Shown in pieces: positions 23,369-32,358 of a DNA stretch of 36,985 nt. The stretch is from JAGLTZ01 sp964637695 (GTDB lineage Bacteria; Blakebacterota; Blakebacteria; Blakebacterales; Blakebacteraceae). Under the pieces are notes generated by a model. That model was not told the DNA's origin and searched no databases. It saw nothing but the letters and a program-made list of their open reading frames with translations. The translations under genes and the position numbers were made by a program. Numbering within the stretch: position 1 is the first letter of the stretch; every line of letters starts with the position of its first letter. The stretch lies in NCBI GenBank assembly GCA_964637695.1, contig CAZWVF010000023.1, positions 1-36,985 on the forward strand, written 5' to 3'.

Positions 23369-25196
23369 ACTGCTGGCACGCAGATGGAGAGCGAACGTTC
23401 TCTTCGCAGGGTATGGAGCGGTCCTCCTCTTCCTGCTCCTTCGCGTCTGGCAGCTGCAGGTGGCAAGACACGAGGTCTTCCTTCAGCTGAGTGACCAGAA
23501 CAGGCTGAGACCTGTCGTGGAACAGCCCATAAGAGGACGGATCTACGACAGGAACGGACTGATCATTGTGGATAACCGTCCCTCCTGGACCGTTACGATC
23601 ATGCCTCCGACCACCGTAAGCAGTGACTCCATTATCAGCGAGATCGCCACTATTCTGGGTATGAGTGCTGAAGAGATCGTAGATCGCCTGCGCGACCGGA
23701 AGGGCCATCAGTACACGCCCGTTCCCATAAAGCGCGATGTATCCTTCGAGGTTGTTGCAAGGATAAAGGAACGTGGTCACGATCTGCCATATGTCGGGAT
23801 CCAGATGGAACCGAGACGTCGGTATCCGTATGGGGTGCTCGCCTCTCATGCCCTTGGATATCTGCGGGAGATCGATGAGGCGCAACTGTCTGAAAGCCAG
23901 CGACTCGGGGAGGATTACCTCTTCGGAGATCTGGTCGGCAAGGATGGGGTTGAACGTGCCTTCGAACAGGTGCTCCGGGGCCGGAAGGGGATCAGATATA
24001 TAGAAGTTGACGCGAGGGGGCGTACGGTGCGTGAAACGAGGGAGAGGGAGCCCGATCCGCCCGTTCCTGGCAGGCATCTGATCACAACACTCGACATAGA
24101 ACTGCAGGGTGTGGCTGAATCGGCATTTCACGATACGGCAAGAGGGGCCGTCGTGGCGATGGATCCGCGCGATGGAGCGCTGCTGGTCATGGCAAGTCTG
24201 CCCAGATTCGATCCCCTGGATTTCAGCGGTGTTCTCGACGCGGCAACCTGGGACAGCCTGAACAGCGACGAAAGGAAACCCCTGCTCAACAGGGCGATAA
24301 CCGGTCTCTATCCACCTGCCTCCACTTTCAAACTTGTGTCGGCCGCAGCAGGCCTGCAGAACGGGGTTATGGACGCAACCACACATTTCGATCCGTGTGT
24401 GCCGGGTGGGTGGAGGTTGGGTATACGCTATTTCCGCTGCTGGAATGAATTACACGGAGCCCTGAATGTTGTGGAGGCAATGGAGCGGTCATGCGATGTG
24501 TTCTTCTACCAGGTCGGCGTGAAAACCGGATTGAGTGATTTGCACAGGATGGCGACTTCCTTCGGCCTTGGCATGCGGACCGGTCTCGATCTTCCGGGGG
24601 AGGCGGTGGGCATTGTTCCGGACGCGGAATATTACAACCGAACAATTGGTTCGGGAGAATGGATAGAGGAGGGGCAGGTGATCAACCTGGCAATCGGGCA
24701 GGGAGAGATGCTGGCTACTCCGCTGCAGGTTGCAGTGATGACCTCGATTGTTGCGAACGGAGGGCTCAGAGTTACTCCCTATCTGGTCGATTACACATTT
24801 ACCGGCGGCAGTGAAACCAGACAGCTCTCGCCCAGACCCCGTCCCGTAGAGATCGAAGATGTTACGATGGAAAACCTGGAGCTGATCAGGGAGGGGATGA
24901 TCCGGGTTGTAAATGGTGAAAATGGAACCGCCCGTCATGTGGCCTTGAGGGTACCGGGTGTCGTGGTGGCCGGAAAATCCGGTACCGGCCAGAATCCGCA
25001 CGGTGAGGATCATGCATGGTTCACGGCCTTCGCTCCCGCAGATGATCCCGAAATTGTGGTGACAGTAGTGGTGGAGAACGGGGGGGGTGGCAGCGCGGTT
25101 GCCGCACCTATCGCAGCCGAAGTGCTGCGTGCCTATTTCAGAAATCGTTCCGGCAGAGACAAGTCCGCCACTCCATCAGCAGGGCCGTCACGATGA
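23355..25196 (+). CDS. mrdA: Penicillin-binding protein 2 (peptidoglycan D,D-transpeptidase)
   Basis: PBP2 is the class B transpeptidase of the elongasome and works with the RodA glycosyltransferase. The protein has 613 residues. It has one N-terminal membrane segment (about 14-33), a pedestal domain beginning RPVVEQPIRGRIYDRNG, and a transpeptidase domain with the active serine S323 in STFK (323-326), the second motif SCD (379-381) and KSGTG (541-545). The segment PYVGIQMEPRRRYPYG is typical of PBP2. The start is TTG 23355 with GGAGG 10 bases upstream, inside the end of mreD. Its stop overlaps rodA (ATGA). Confidence 0.96.
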   Translation: MTDAELLARRWRANVLFAGYGAVLLFLLLRVWQLQVARHEVFLQLSDQNRLRPVVEQPIRGRIYDRNGLIIVDNRPSWTVTIMPPTTVSSDSIISEIATILGMSAEEIVDRLRDRKGHQYTPVPIKRDVSFEVVARIKERGHDLPYVGIQMEPRRRYPYGVLASHALGYLREIDEAQLSESQRLGEDYLFGDLVGKDGVERAFEQVLRGRKGIRYIEVDARGRTVRETREREPDPPVPGRHLITTLDIELQGVAESAFHDTARGAVVAMDPRDGALLVMASLPRFDPLDFSGVLDAATWDSLNSDERKPLLNRAITGLYPPASTFKLVSAAAGLQNGVMDATTHFDPCVPGGWRLGIRYFRCWNELHGALNVVEAMERSCDVFFYQVGVKTGLSDLHRMATSFGLGMRTGLDLPGEAVGIVPDAEYYNRTIGSGEWIEEGQVINLAIGQGEMLATPLQVAVMTSIVANGGLRVTPYLVDYTFTGGSETRQLSPRPRPVEIEDVTMENLELIREGMIRVVNGENGTARHVALRVPGVVVAGKSGTGQNPHGEDHAWFTAFAPADDPEIVVTVVVENGGGGSAVAAPIAAEVLRAYFRNRSGRDKSATPSAGPSR

Positions 25197-26428
25197 TCGG
25201 CCGGCAGCGGCTTTCGCGCATTCTGATAAGGGATTTCGATTACCGTCTCTTCTTGTGCGTGATCGGGCTTGTTGTCATCGGGATATTCTTTGTCTATTCA
25301 GCCACAGTCGAAAATGTCCAGGTAACCGCTCCCCTGCACACCCGTCAGATCATGTGGGCGGTAATAGGCTTTGCTGTTCTGTTGGCAGCGATCCGACTGC
25401 CGCTGCAGTTCTACTTCAGCACATCATATATGCTGTACGGGATCGCGATGCTTATGCTCGTCGGCGTACTCATCGTCGGTGGAGGAGGTGCGGAGCGGTG
25501 GTTTAACCTGGGTAGTGGAATACGTATGCAGCCGAGCGAACCGGCCAAGGTGTTCATGGTACTGGCGCTCGCACGGTTTCTCTCCGGACACAATGTCAAC
25601 TTCCACAGAGCAAGGGATTTCCTGATTCCCCTCGGTCTGGCGGGTCTCCCCATGCTGCTTGTTGTTCGTCAGCCGGACCTGGGAACGGCCATGGTATTCC
25701 CCGCGGTGCTGCTGCCGGTCCTCTTCTGGAGAGGAGTGCCGATCTGGGTCATCTTTCTCATATGCAGTCCGATATTGAGCATCGTAACCGCCTTCTCTCC
25801 GGTCACGTGGGGGGTGGCGCTGATCGCGGTGGGAGTGGTTGTCTGGAAGAGCCGGCTTCGGAGGGACCTGGCACTGCTTGTGGTGATTCTGAATGTAGTG
25901 CTGGGTGCTGTTACTCCTGCGGTGTGGCAGAATCTACACGAGTACCAGCGTCAGCGGATATTGACATTCATCGATCCCCAGCAGGATCCGCTCGGAGCCG
26001 GTTATCATATCATACAGTCGAAGGTCGCCGTTGGATCGGGAGGATTGGTGGGCAAGGGTTACCTTCAGGGAACGCAGACAAAGCTGAACTTCCTGCCTGA
26101 ACAGCACACGGATTTCGTGTTCAGTGTAGTAGCAGAGGAGACCGGTCTGGCAGGCGCTCTGATTGTGCTGCTGCTGTTCATGGGTGTGCTTCACCGGAGC
26201 CTGAGGGCGGCTGTGGAGGTTAAGAATTCCTTTGCCGGGCTCGTCATTATCGGAGGGTCGGCAATCATCTTCACTCACGTCGTAGTAAATATCGGAATGG
26301 CTCTGGGGCTTCTGCCCATAACGGGCCTGCCCCTGCCATTCATCAGTTACGGTGGATCTCACCAGGTATCGATGATGATGCTGATCGGCATTATTCTGGG
26401 ATTGAGGATGCGCTGGATGGAGTATTGA
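25193..26428 (+). CDS. rodA: Peptidoglycan glycosyltransferase RodA (SEDS family)
   Basis: RodA polymerises lipid II into glycan strands in the inner membrane and pairs with PBP2. The protein has 411 residues with about ten membrane segments. SEDS features seen: RQPDLGTAMVFPAVLLPVLF, the catalytic-loop segment DPLGAGYHIIQSKVAVGSGG containing the aspartate essential in studied RodA proteins, FLPEQHTDFVFSVVAEE, and the late motif TGLPLPFISYGGSHQ. FtsW is the alternative, but the neighbourhood of mrdA and mreBCD decides for RodA. The start overlaps the mrdA stop by four bases, which suits an obligate enzyme pair. Confidence 0.96.
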   Translation: MIGRQRLSRILIRDFDYRLFLCVIGLVVIGIFFVYSATVENVQVTAPLHTRQIMWAVIGFAVLLAAIRLPLQFYFSTSYMLYGIAMLMLVGVLIVGGGGAERWFNLGSGIRMQPSEPAKVFMVLALARFLSGHNVNFHRARDFLIPLGLAGLPMLLVVRQPDLGTAMVFPAVLLPVLFWRGVPIWVIFLICSPILSIVTAFSPVTWGVALIAVGVVVWKSRLRRDLALLVVILNVVLGAVTPAVWQNLHEYQRQRILTFIDPQQDPLGAGYHIIQSKVAVGSGGLVGKGYLQGTQTKLNFLPEQHTDFVFSVVAEETGLAGALIVLLLFMGVLHRSLRAAVEVKNSFAGLVIIGGSAIIFTHVVVNIGMALGLLPITGLPLPFISYGGSHQVSMMMLIGIILGLRMRWMEY

Positions 26429-26438
26429 GGCAGGCCCA

Positions 26439-27245
26439 GTGCTTCCTGAATTGATAAAAGTAGGGCCGTTTGTCTTGCGCAGTTATGGAGTGCTGATGGC
26501 CGCCGGATTCGGGTTCGGTACCTGGTGGTTCATCAGACGGGGAAGGGCTAGATCGATTGAGCCCGCCCGAATACTCGATCTGGCGATAATAGTACTGGTT
26601 GCAGGCCTTGTCGGGGCGCGACTCCTCTATGTCGCCACTCACTGGTACGAATTCTCAGAAGAGCTGTGGCGTATATTCTGGCCGGTTCAGCCGGGAGGGG
26701 TTGTCGGGATACACGGTCTTGTTTTCTACGGAGGTGTTTTGACCGCCGTGCCGGTGGCAGCGATGGTGGTACGGAGGTGGCAGCTCTCTCCACTCAATGT
26801 GCTGGATGCAGCTGCTCCATCATTGGCACTGGGGAGTGCGATCGGACGGATGGGCTGCTTTCTGAACGGCTGCTGTTTCGGGGTCCCCACTGATGGTCCT
26901 CTCGGAATCATATTTCCGCCAGGTTCTATGGCAGGCACGACCTACCCCGGCATACCGCTTCATCCGGTCCAGCTCTACATGGTTGCAGATAATCTGCTGA
27001 TAGTGGCATTCCTGTTGTGGATCGAGCGCAGGTGGGCGAGATTTGACGGTGTGGTAATTGGTGCCTATTTTGTTCTGACCGGTCTGATGCGTGGTTATGA
27101 AGATCTCCTGAGATACTACGAGGGTAGTATGCAGCTGCTGGCTGTGGATGGGGTCGTGGTGACGGTGAACCACATGATCGGAATTGTTATGGCAGCCGGT
27201 GGTGTACTGCTGATCGTCAGATCACGATCTCGCAGGTCTGATTAG
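26439..27245 (+). CDS. lgt: Phosphatidylglycerol-prolipoprotein diacylglyceryl transferase
   Basis: Lgt attaches diacylglycerol to the lipobox cysteine of prolipoproteins in the inner membrane. The protein has 268 residues with about seven membrane segments. Seen: the IHGLVFYGGV block with H92 and the signature GRMGCFLNGCCFG (136-148) including R137 and N143; the CC variant of the signature is frequent outside the proteobacteria. The start is GTG 26439 with GAGG 8 bases upstream, 10 bases after rodA. Two predicted substrates, the LptE-like and GWxTD lipoproteins, are encoded in this same window. Confidence 0.95.
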   Translation: MLPELIKVGPFVLRSYGVLMAAGFGFGTWWFIRRGRARSIEPARILDLAIIVLVAGLVGARLLYVATHWYEFSEELWRIFWPVQPGGVVGIHGLVFYGGVLTAVPVAAMVVRRWQLSPLNVLDAAAPSLALGSAIGRMGCFLNGCCFGVPTDGPLGIIFPPGSMAGTTYPGIPLHPVQLYMVADNLLIVAFLLWIERRWARFDGVVIGAYFVLTGLMRGYEDLLRYYEGSMQLLAVDGVVVTVNHMIGIVMAAGGVLLIVRSRSRRSD

Positions 27246-27287
27246 CTGGTATTCATCCGGATACTATCAGGGAAAGAGGATGGTTCC

Positions 27288-28160
27288 ATGGTCAGAAGTA
27301 TGACCGGTTTCGGCAGGGGTACGGCATCTGACACCAGATTCGATACGGTGGTTGAGATACATTCGGTCAACAGTCGTTTTCTGGATATTGTGGTTCGCGG
27401 GGGGAGGGATGTGATGCAGCTGGAGCAGCGTATCAGGGAGTATCTCCGGCAGCATCTGGAACGCGGTCGGATAGTAGTGTCTGTAGATGTCGAGGGTGCC
27501 CGGGAGGGAGAGCCGGTTGTAGACATCGAGAAGGCGAATGCCTATCTGGAGATCCTTAACACTCTTAAGGAGCGGTTCGATCTGAGTGGCGAACCAGATC
27601 TGGCATTGCTCTCCGGTTTCCGTGATGTAATCTCCTCGAGTGCCGCCGAAGGGGCGGGAGAGGAATTGTGGGACACCATACAACCCGCTCTTGAAGAAGC
27701 GGTGCAGGCGCTGATGGTGATGCGTCAGAGGGAAGGAACCGCGCTCGAGGAGGACATGGGCGCCAGGCTTGAGGCGATAGAGAATGAGCTGGCAGAAATC
27801 GAGAAGCTGGCCCCTGAGCGCAGTAAAGTGTACGCTGAACGGTTGCGGAATCGGGTTGAAGAAGTGCTGGAAGGGACTGCAATTGACGAGAACCGGTTGT
27901 ATAATGAAATAGCACTTTATGCCGACCGGATCGATATAAGTGAGGAGTGTACAAGGCTCAGAAGTCATCTTGACCAGGCGCGTCGGATAATGGGTGGAAA
28001 GGATCCGGCAGGCAGACAGCTCAATTTCCTGCTGCAGGAGATGCACAGGGAAGTCAACACCGTAGGCAGCAAGTCCAACGAGCATGAGATAAGCCATATT
28101 GTCGTCAGAATGAAAGAGGAATTGGAGAGAATCAGAGAGCAGGTTCAGAACATTGAATAA
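27288..28160 (+). CDS. yicC: YicC family protein (putative endoribonuclease)
   Basis: A conserved protein of 290 residues. YicC proteins have been described as endoribonucleases that affect RNA stability; the physiological role is still unclear. Seen: the invariant N-terminus MVRSMTGFGRG, EIHSVNSRFLDI, a long helical middle part, and the C-terminal domain with DRIDISEECTRLRSHL and GRQLNFLLQEMHREVNTVGSK, the most conserved block of the family. The start is ATG 27288 with AGAGGA 7 bases upstream. It overlaps gmk, and the order yicC-gmk-rpoZ-coaBC is found across many phyla. Confidence 0.95.
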   Translation: MVRSMTGFGRGTASDTRFDTVVEIHSVNSRFLDIVVRGGRDVMQLEQRIREYLRQHLERGRIVVSVDVEGAREGEPVVDIEKANAYLEILNTLKERFDLSGEPDLALLSGFRDVISSSAAEGAGEELWDTIQPALEEAVQALMVMRQREGTALEEDMGARLEAIENELAEIEKLAPERSKVYAERLRNRVEEVLEGTAIDENRLYNEIALYADRIDISEECTRLRSHLDQARRIMGGKDPAGRQLNFLLQEMHREVNTVGSKSNEHEISHIVVRMKEELERIREQVQNIE

Positions 28161-28794
28161 TCGAGGGTTTCCACTGATTATCAGCGCTCCTTCGGGAGCC
28201 GGCAAGACAAGCATCTGTTACGCAGTTCTCCGGATAGTGGACGAAGCGGAGTACTCGGTATCGGTGACAACCAGATCGCGAAGAAACAATGAACGGGATG
28301 GAGTTGATTATCACTTCGTCACGCCTGAGCAGTTCGAAGAGATGATCGATCGGGGAGAGCTGGCAGAGTGGGCGGAGGTACATGAATACCAATACGGTAC
28401 TCTCAAGGCCAAATTGAGTGGTGCGGTCGAGCGGGGGAAGGTTGTCATCCTCGATATCGACGGTCAGGGAGCGAAGAGCCTGAAGAAGAGCTATCCCGAT
28501 TCGGTTCTCGTCTTCATCTTTCCGCCAACTCCCTCCGCCCTGGAGGAGCGGCTCGAAAACAGGGCTACCGACAGCATGAGAACGATAAGAAAGCGTCTGG
28601 AAGGAGCCAATCAGGAAGTAGAGAACGTGGAACTGTATGACTACGTCGTAGTCAATGAGGATTTTGAACATTCCGTGAGCCGGATAGTCCACATAATTGA
28701 AGCAGAGAAATGCGCTCTGGAGCGGATGCGTCCATTCATAGAGAAGTACTCTGAGGCACTGGCAGCGGAGAAAATGAAGAAGGAGAAGAGTTAG
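28153..28794 (+). CDS. gmk: Guanylate kinase
   Basis: Gmk converts GMP to GDP with ATP. The protein has 213 residues. Seen: the P-loop SAPSGAGKTS (11-20), the GMP-binding segment TTRSRRNNERDGVDYHFV, and the region GELAEWAEVHEYQYGT; the late YDYVVVN motif is present. The start is TTG 28153, 8 bases inside the end of yicC, with AGG 9 bases upstream. The stop overlaps rpoZ by one base. Gmk and omega are encoded together in many bacteria, possibly linking GTP supply with RNA polymerase and ppGpp sensing. Confidence 0.96.
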   Translation: MNNRGFPLIISAPSGAGKTSICYAVLRIVDEAEYSVSVTTRSRRNNERDGVDYHFVTPEQFEEMIDRGELAEWAEVHEYQYGTLKAKLSGAVERGKVVILDIDGQGAKSLKKSYPDSVLVFIFPPTPSALEERLENRATDSMRTIRKRLEGANQEVENVELYDYVVVNEDFEHSVSRIVHIIEAEKCALERMRPFIEKYSEALAAEKMKKEKS

Positions 28795-29024
28795 TGATTG
28801 AAGAGCGTTTGAACGTTGAAGACTTTCGCACCACGACACCGAATATCTATTGGGCTGTTGTAATAGCAGCGAGAGAAGCGAGGAAGATCAATAATCTCCG
28901 CAGGATGCAGGCGGTGCACGATCCAGAATACATAGAACCCGATGCAAAAGTGACGACGGAGGCTCTGACCCGTCTTATTGAGGGACGCGTTGAAGCTGAG
29001 GAGAGCGACAGTTCTTCCGAGTGA
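28794..29024 (+). CDS. rpoZ: DNA-directed RNA polymerase omega subunit
   Basis: Omega helps fold the beta' subunit of RNA polymerase. The protein has 76 residues. Seen: the N-terminal region with NIYWAVVIAAREARKIN, corresponding to the conserved N-x-(F/Y)-x-L-x-x-x-A-x-x-R pattern, the helix before position 50, and KVTTEALTRLIEGRVE near the end. The C-terminal tail is acidic and serine-rich. The start is GTG overlapping the gmk stop by one base, with AGGAG 8 bases upstream. The call also rests on position between gmk and coaBC. Confidence 0.92.
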   Translation: MIEERLNVEDFRTTTPNIYWAVVIAAREARKINNLRRMQAVHDPEYIEPDAKVTTEALTRLIEGRVEAEESDSSSE

Positions 29025-29045
29025 TATGACGGGTAGATCCGCGCC

Positions 29046-30248
29046 GTGGCGAGAATAATACTTGGTATAACCGGTTCAATTGTTGCCTATAAGGGAGCAG
29101 ATCTGGCGCGCTCCCTCATAAAACGGGGACACCAGGTCAGGGCGCTTATCAGCACGGGTGGTCAGAAATTCATCACTCCTCTGACCCTGCAGGCTCTTAC
29201 AGGTCACCGGGTTCCATCAGACCAGTGGCAGGCGACAGAGGAGGATGGTCTCGACCATATACACCTGGCCCGCTGGGCTGACCTGATAGTGGTGGCCCCT
29301 GCGTCAGCAGATTTCCTTGCCAGAGCGGCGGGAGGCCTGGCTGACGAGCTGCTGACCACCGTTCTGCTGGCATTCGACGGCCCCCTCTTCATGGCACCGG
29401 CCATGAACACCAAGATGCTCGAAAATCCTGCCACCCTCGACAATATCTCGATCCTGAAGGATAGGGGTATCCATTTTATCGACAGTGAGGAGGGGAGGCT
29501 GGTGTGCGGAGAGCAGGGTTCGGGCAGGATGGCTGAGGTTGATGATATCGCCGATGCGGTATGTGACTTTCTTGCCGACCGGAAAGATTACAGCGGAGTA
29601 AAAGCGGTGGTAACCGCCGGGCCGACTGTGGAACCGATCGATCCGGTCAGGATAGTGACAAACCGCTCGAGCGGCAGGATGGGATTTGAAATCGCCAGGG
29701 CGCTCGATGCAAGGGGTGCCAGTGTATCCCTGATAACCGGTCCCACCGCTCTCGATCCGCCTGTGAATCTGACCGAAACAGTTTTTATCGATTCCTCGGC
29801 AGAAATGGAGAGTGCGGTAAGGGAACGATTTGCGGAGACAGATCTGCTGGTGATGGCGGCCGCCGTTGCCGACTGGCGACCTGTTGATCCCGGGCAGGGG
29901 AAGAAACCTCGTAACGATGGATCTCTCACGATAGAACTGGAACCGACTGTGGATATCCTGGAGGGCCTCTCAAGCATCAGAGAGAAGCAGGCCGTCATCG
30001 GGTTCGCTCTCGAAACAGAAGACCTGGTGGCCAGGGGGAGAGCGAAGCTGGAGAGGAAGAACCTCGATGCCATCGCGGTCAATAATCCGCTCGAGCAGGG
30101 AGCCGGACCTTACGAACTGACCAACAGGATTACATTGATCCACCGCGATGGCAGGATTGAGGAATTGCCGCTGCAGTCAAAGGAACAGGCCGCCCACCGG
30201 CTGCTCGATGCAGTCCGCGCATACGTGTCGGACAGTAGTAGTGGCTGA
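29046..30248 (+). CDS. coaBC: Phosphopantothenoylcysteine synthetase / decarboxylase
   Basis: This bifunctional flavoprotein carries out two steps of coenzyme A synthesis. The protein has 400 residues. The N-terminal CoaC decarboxylase shows GITGSIVAYKGADLAR, the catalytic histidine H71 in HIHLARWAD, the PAMN motif (118-121) and the flap C154 in VCGEQGSGRMAE. The C-terminal CoaB synthetase begins near 185 with VTAGPTVEPIDPVRIVTNRSSGRMG and includes the AAAVADW segment and KKPRNDG. The start is GTG 29046, without a clear ribosome binding site. Its 3' end overlaps the next gene by 8 bases. The expected neighbour priA is missing here. Confidence 0.96.
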   Translation: MARIILGITGSIVAYKGADLARSLIKRGHQVRALISTGGQKFITPLTLQALTGHRVPSDQWQATEEDGLDHIHLARWADLIVVAPASADFLARAAGGLADELLTTVLLAFDGPLFMAPAMNTKMLENPATLDNISILKDRGIHFIDSEEGRLVCGEQGSGRMAEVDDIADAVCDFLADRKDYSGVKAVVTAGPTVEPIDPVRIVTNRSSGRMGFEIARALDARGASVSLITGPTALDPPVNLTETVFIDSSAEMESAVRERFAETDLLVMAAAVADWRPVDPGQGKKPRNDGSLTIELEPTVDILEGLSSIREKQAVIGFALETEDLVARGRAKLERKNLDAIAVNNPLEQGAGPYELTNRITLIHRDGRIEELPLQSKEQAAHRLLDAVRAYVSDSSSG

Positions 30249-30975
30249 TTCCCCACCTCAATGGCTGGCCGACAGCGCCCATTACCTCCGACAGCTTGTA
30301 GAGAGTGAGGGAGACCTGCTGATTCCGACCGCCGGTACGCAGCACCAGAACAGGAAAAGTGAAAAGAAGGGCGATCCGAACAAGTCGCCGGCGGATGAGA
30401 GCGCTGAGGAACCCTCGGGGCTTCTCGAAAAATTCCATCTCGAAATATGCAACTGTCAGAAATGCACTCTGGGAAAGACGAGGATCAACTTCGTCTTCGG
30501 TGTTGGCAATCCCGATGCAACCCTGATGTTCATTGGTGAAGCTCCGGGACGCGATGAGGACCTGAAGGGTGAACCTTTCGTAGGCCGGGCCGGACAGCTT
30601 TTGAATAAGATCATTGAAAGCATCGGCTTCGTACGCAAAGATGTCTATATAGGAAACATCCTGAAGTGCAGACCGCCGAATAACCGGGATCCACTGTCTG
30701 AAGAAGTAGATATGTGCGAACCTTATCTGCACAGGCAGATAGATATCATCAATCCGGCGGTGATATGCGCCCTGGGAAGAATTGCCGCACAGACCCTGCT
30801 GCGCACCGGGGCCACACTTGGTAAACTGAGGGAGAACATTCACACATATCAGGGCAGGCCGCTGATTGTTACATATCACCCGGCGGCACTGCTCAGGAAT
30901 CCACACTGGAAGAAACCTGCGTGGGAGGATGTCCAGCTGCTGCGCAAGGTGCACGATGAGGAGGTCGGGTTGTGA
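30241..30975 (+). CDS. Type-4 uracil-DNA glycosylase (iron-sulfur family)
   Basis: This enzyme removes uracil from DNA to start base excision repair. The protein has 244 residues. The iron-sulfur cysteines are C72 and C75 (CQKC) and C143 and C159. The active-site motif GEAPGRDED (99-107) is followed by GEPFVGRAGQLL, and the second motif is HPA (213-215) in YHPAALLRN. The first 60 residues are low-complexity, polar and probably disordered. The start is GTG 30241, overlapping coaBC; a longer frame from 30148 lies wholly within coaBC and does not look like protein of this family. The stop overlaps the dnaB start by four bases (GTGA). Confidence 0.93.
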   Translation: MADSPPQWLADSAHYLRQLVESEGDLLIPTAGTQHQNRKSEKKGDPNKSPADESAEEPSGLLEKFHLEICNCQKCTLGKTRINFVFGVGNPDATLMFIGEAPGRDEDLKGEPFVGRAGQLLNKIIESIGFVRKDVYIGNILKCRPPNNRDPLSEEVDMCEPYLHRQIDIINPAVICALGRIAAQTLLRTGATLGKLRENIHTYQGRPLIVTYHPAALLRNPHWKKPAWEDVQLLRKVHDEEVGL

Positions 30976-32357
30976 CGAACCCGGTGCGACAGAGCAGCAG
31001 CGGAACCCCGAAGGAACAGCGGATTCCGCCGCAGGCCGTAGAGGCCGAACGTGCCGTACTGGGTGCCATGATGCTCGGTGAAGAAGCAATCGGCACAGTC
31101 GTGGAATTCCTCGATGAGACCTGCTTTTACCGGGATTCCAATCGCCGGATATTCGAAAGTGTTGTCTCACTGTATCAGAAGGGGGAGCCTGCCGATCTGG
31201 TAACCGTACGGGAGGAATTGAAGAGTGCAGGGCATCTGGAAGCGGCTGGAGGGGAGCTCTACCTTGCAGAACTGCTCGATGAGGTGGCAACGACGGCCAA
31301 TGTAGAATATTACGCCAGGATCGTCCTGGAAGCCGCGATCAAGAGGAAATTGATAAACGCACTTACCGGAGTTGTAGGCGATGCCTACGACACAGGTGAA
31401 GAGGCCGTCGATCTGCTCGATAGAGCGGAACAGACCGTTTTCAGTCTCTCAGAAAGAAGGCTGCGCACAGGCGCCAGAACCCTCGATGAAGTACTTCATG
31501 ACACATTTGAACTGATAGAGAAGGCCCACGAAAGAAAGGGCGGGCTTTCGGGAGTGCCCACAGGATTCAATCTGCTCGATGAGAAACTGGCCGGCCTGCA
31601 GCCTTCCGATCTGATCATCATTGCAGGCCGCCCCAGTATGGGGAAAACAGCCTTTGCCCTGAATGTGGCCAGGAACGTTGCCGTTGATGGGAATGCGTCT
31701 GTTGCTTTCTTCAGCCTGGAAATGAGTGCACACCAGCTTGCCCAGCGGATGCTCTGTTCAGAGGCACGCCTCGATATCCACGCGGTCAGAACCGGCAAAC
31801 TGCCGCCCACCGACTGGCAGAAACTCTCCATGAGTGTCGGTCCGCTGGCTGATGCCAGGATTTTTATCGACGACTCAGCGACACTGAGTGCCCTTGAGTT
31901 CCGCGCCAAAGCCCGCAGGCTCAAGGCGGAGCACGATATCGGGCTAATAATGGTTGATTATCTGCAGCTGATGTCCGGACCGAAGGTAGAAAGCCGTCAG
32001 ATAGAGATAACTATGATCAGCAGGGCGCTCAAGGCGCTGGCAAAGGAGCTGAACATCCCCGTTGTCGCTCTGAGTCAGCTGAGTCGTGCCGTTGAAACGC
32101 GTGGCGGAGACCGGAGACCCCAGCTTTCCGATCTGCGCGAATCCGGAGCGCTTGAGCAGGATGCAGACGTTGTTCTGTTCATGTATAGAGAGGAATACTA
32201 CAACAAAGAGAAACCGGAAATTCAGGGCAGGGCGGAACTGATCATCGGCAAGCAGAGAAATGGTCCGGTGGGTATGGTGCCGCTGATGTTCCACAGCGAA
32301 TATGCGAGATTCGACAATCTTGCCCCGGAGTCGATGGCTGTGGAAGCTCCCTTCTGA
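30972..32357 (+). CDS. dnaB: Replicative DNA helicase DnaB
   Basis: DnaB is the hexameric helicase that unwinds DNA at the fork. The protein has 461 residues. Seen: the N-terminal domain with PPQAVEAERAVLGAMM (about 19-34), a linker helix, then the RecA-like domain starting VPTGFNLLDEKLAGLQ, Walker A GRPSMGKT (219-226), the FFSLEMS segment, Walker B-like IMVDYLQLM, and LSQLSRAVETRGGDRRPQLSDLRESGALEQDAD. No intein is present. The start is GTG within the stop of the uracil glycosylase gene, so its translation may depend on that gene. DnaE, PriA and DnaB are all in this window. Confidence 0.97.
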   Translation: MTNPVRQSSSGTPKEQRIPPQAVEAERAVLGAMMLGEEAIGTVVEFLDETCFYRDSNRRIFESVVSLYQKGEPADLVTVREELKSAGHLEAAGGELYLAELLDEVATTANVEYYARIVLEAAIKRKLINALTGVVGDAYDTGEEAVDLLDRAEQTVFSLSERRLRTGARTLDEVLHDTFELIEKAHERKGGLSGVPTGFNLLDEKLAGLQPSDLIIIAGRPSMGKTAFALNVARNVAVDGNASVAFFSLEMSAHQLAQRMLCSEARLDIHAVRTGKLPPTDWQKLSMSVGPLADARIFIDDSATLSALEFRAKARRLKAEHDIGLIMVDYLQLMSGPKVESRQIEITMISRALKALAKELNIPVVALSQLSRAVETRGGDRRPQLSDLRESGALEQDADVVLFMYREEYYNKEKPEIQGRAELIIGKQRNGPVGMVPLMFHSEYARFDNLAPESMAVEAPF

Positions 32358-32358
32358 T

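Noticed and set aside
23316..24386. Long - strand open frame inside mreD/mrdA (about 356 codons)
   Set aside because: It lies opposite clear mrdA coding sequence with PBP2 motifs; the translated sequence is rich in Cys, His and Arg and looks like no protein family.
27246..27287. Terminator between lgt and yicC
   Set aside because: The 42-base gap shows no stem followed by a T-run; read-through from the mre-rodA-lgt group into yicC seems possible.
27267..28214. Long - strand open frame opposite yicC (about 315 codons)
   Set aside because: yicC on the + strand is unmistakable; the antisense frame shows no conserved motif.
30130..31290. Long - strand open frame opposite the uracil glycosylase and dnaB (about 386 codons)
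   Set aside because: Both + strand genes carry complete catalytic motifs; the antisense frame crosses gene borders without any supporting signal.
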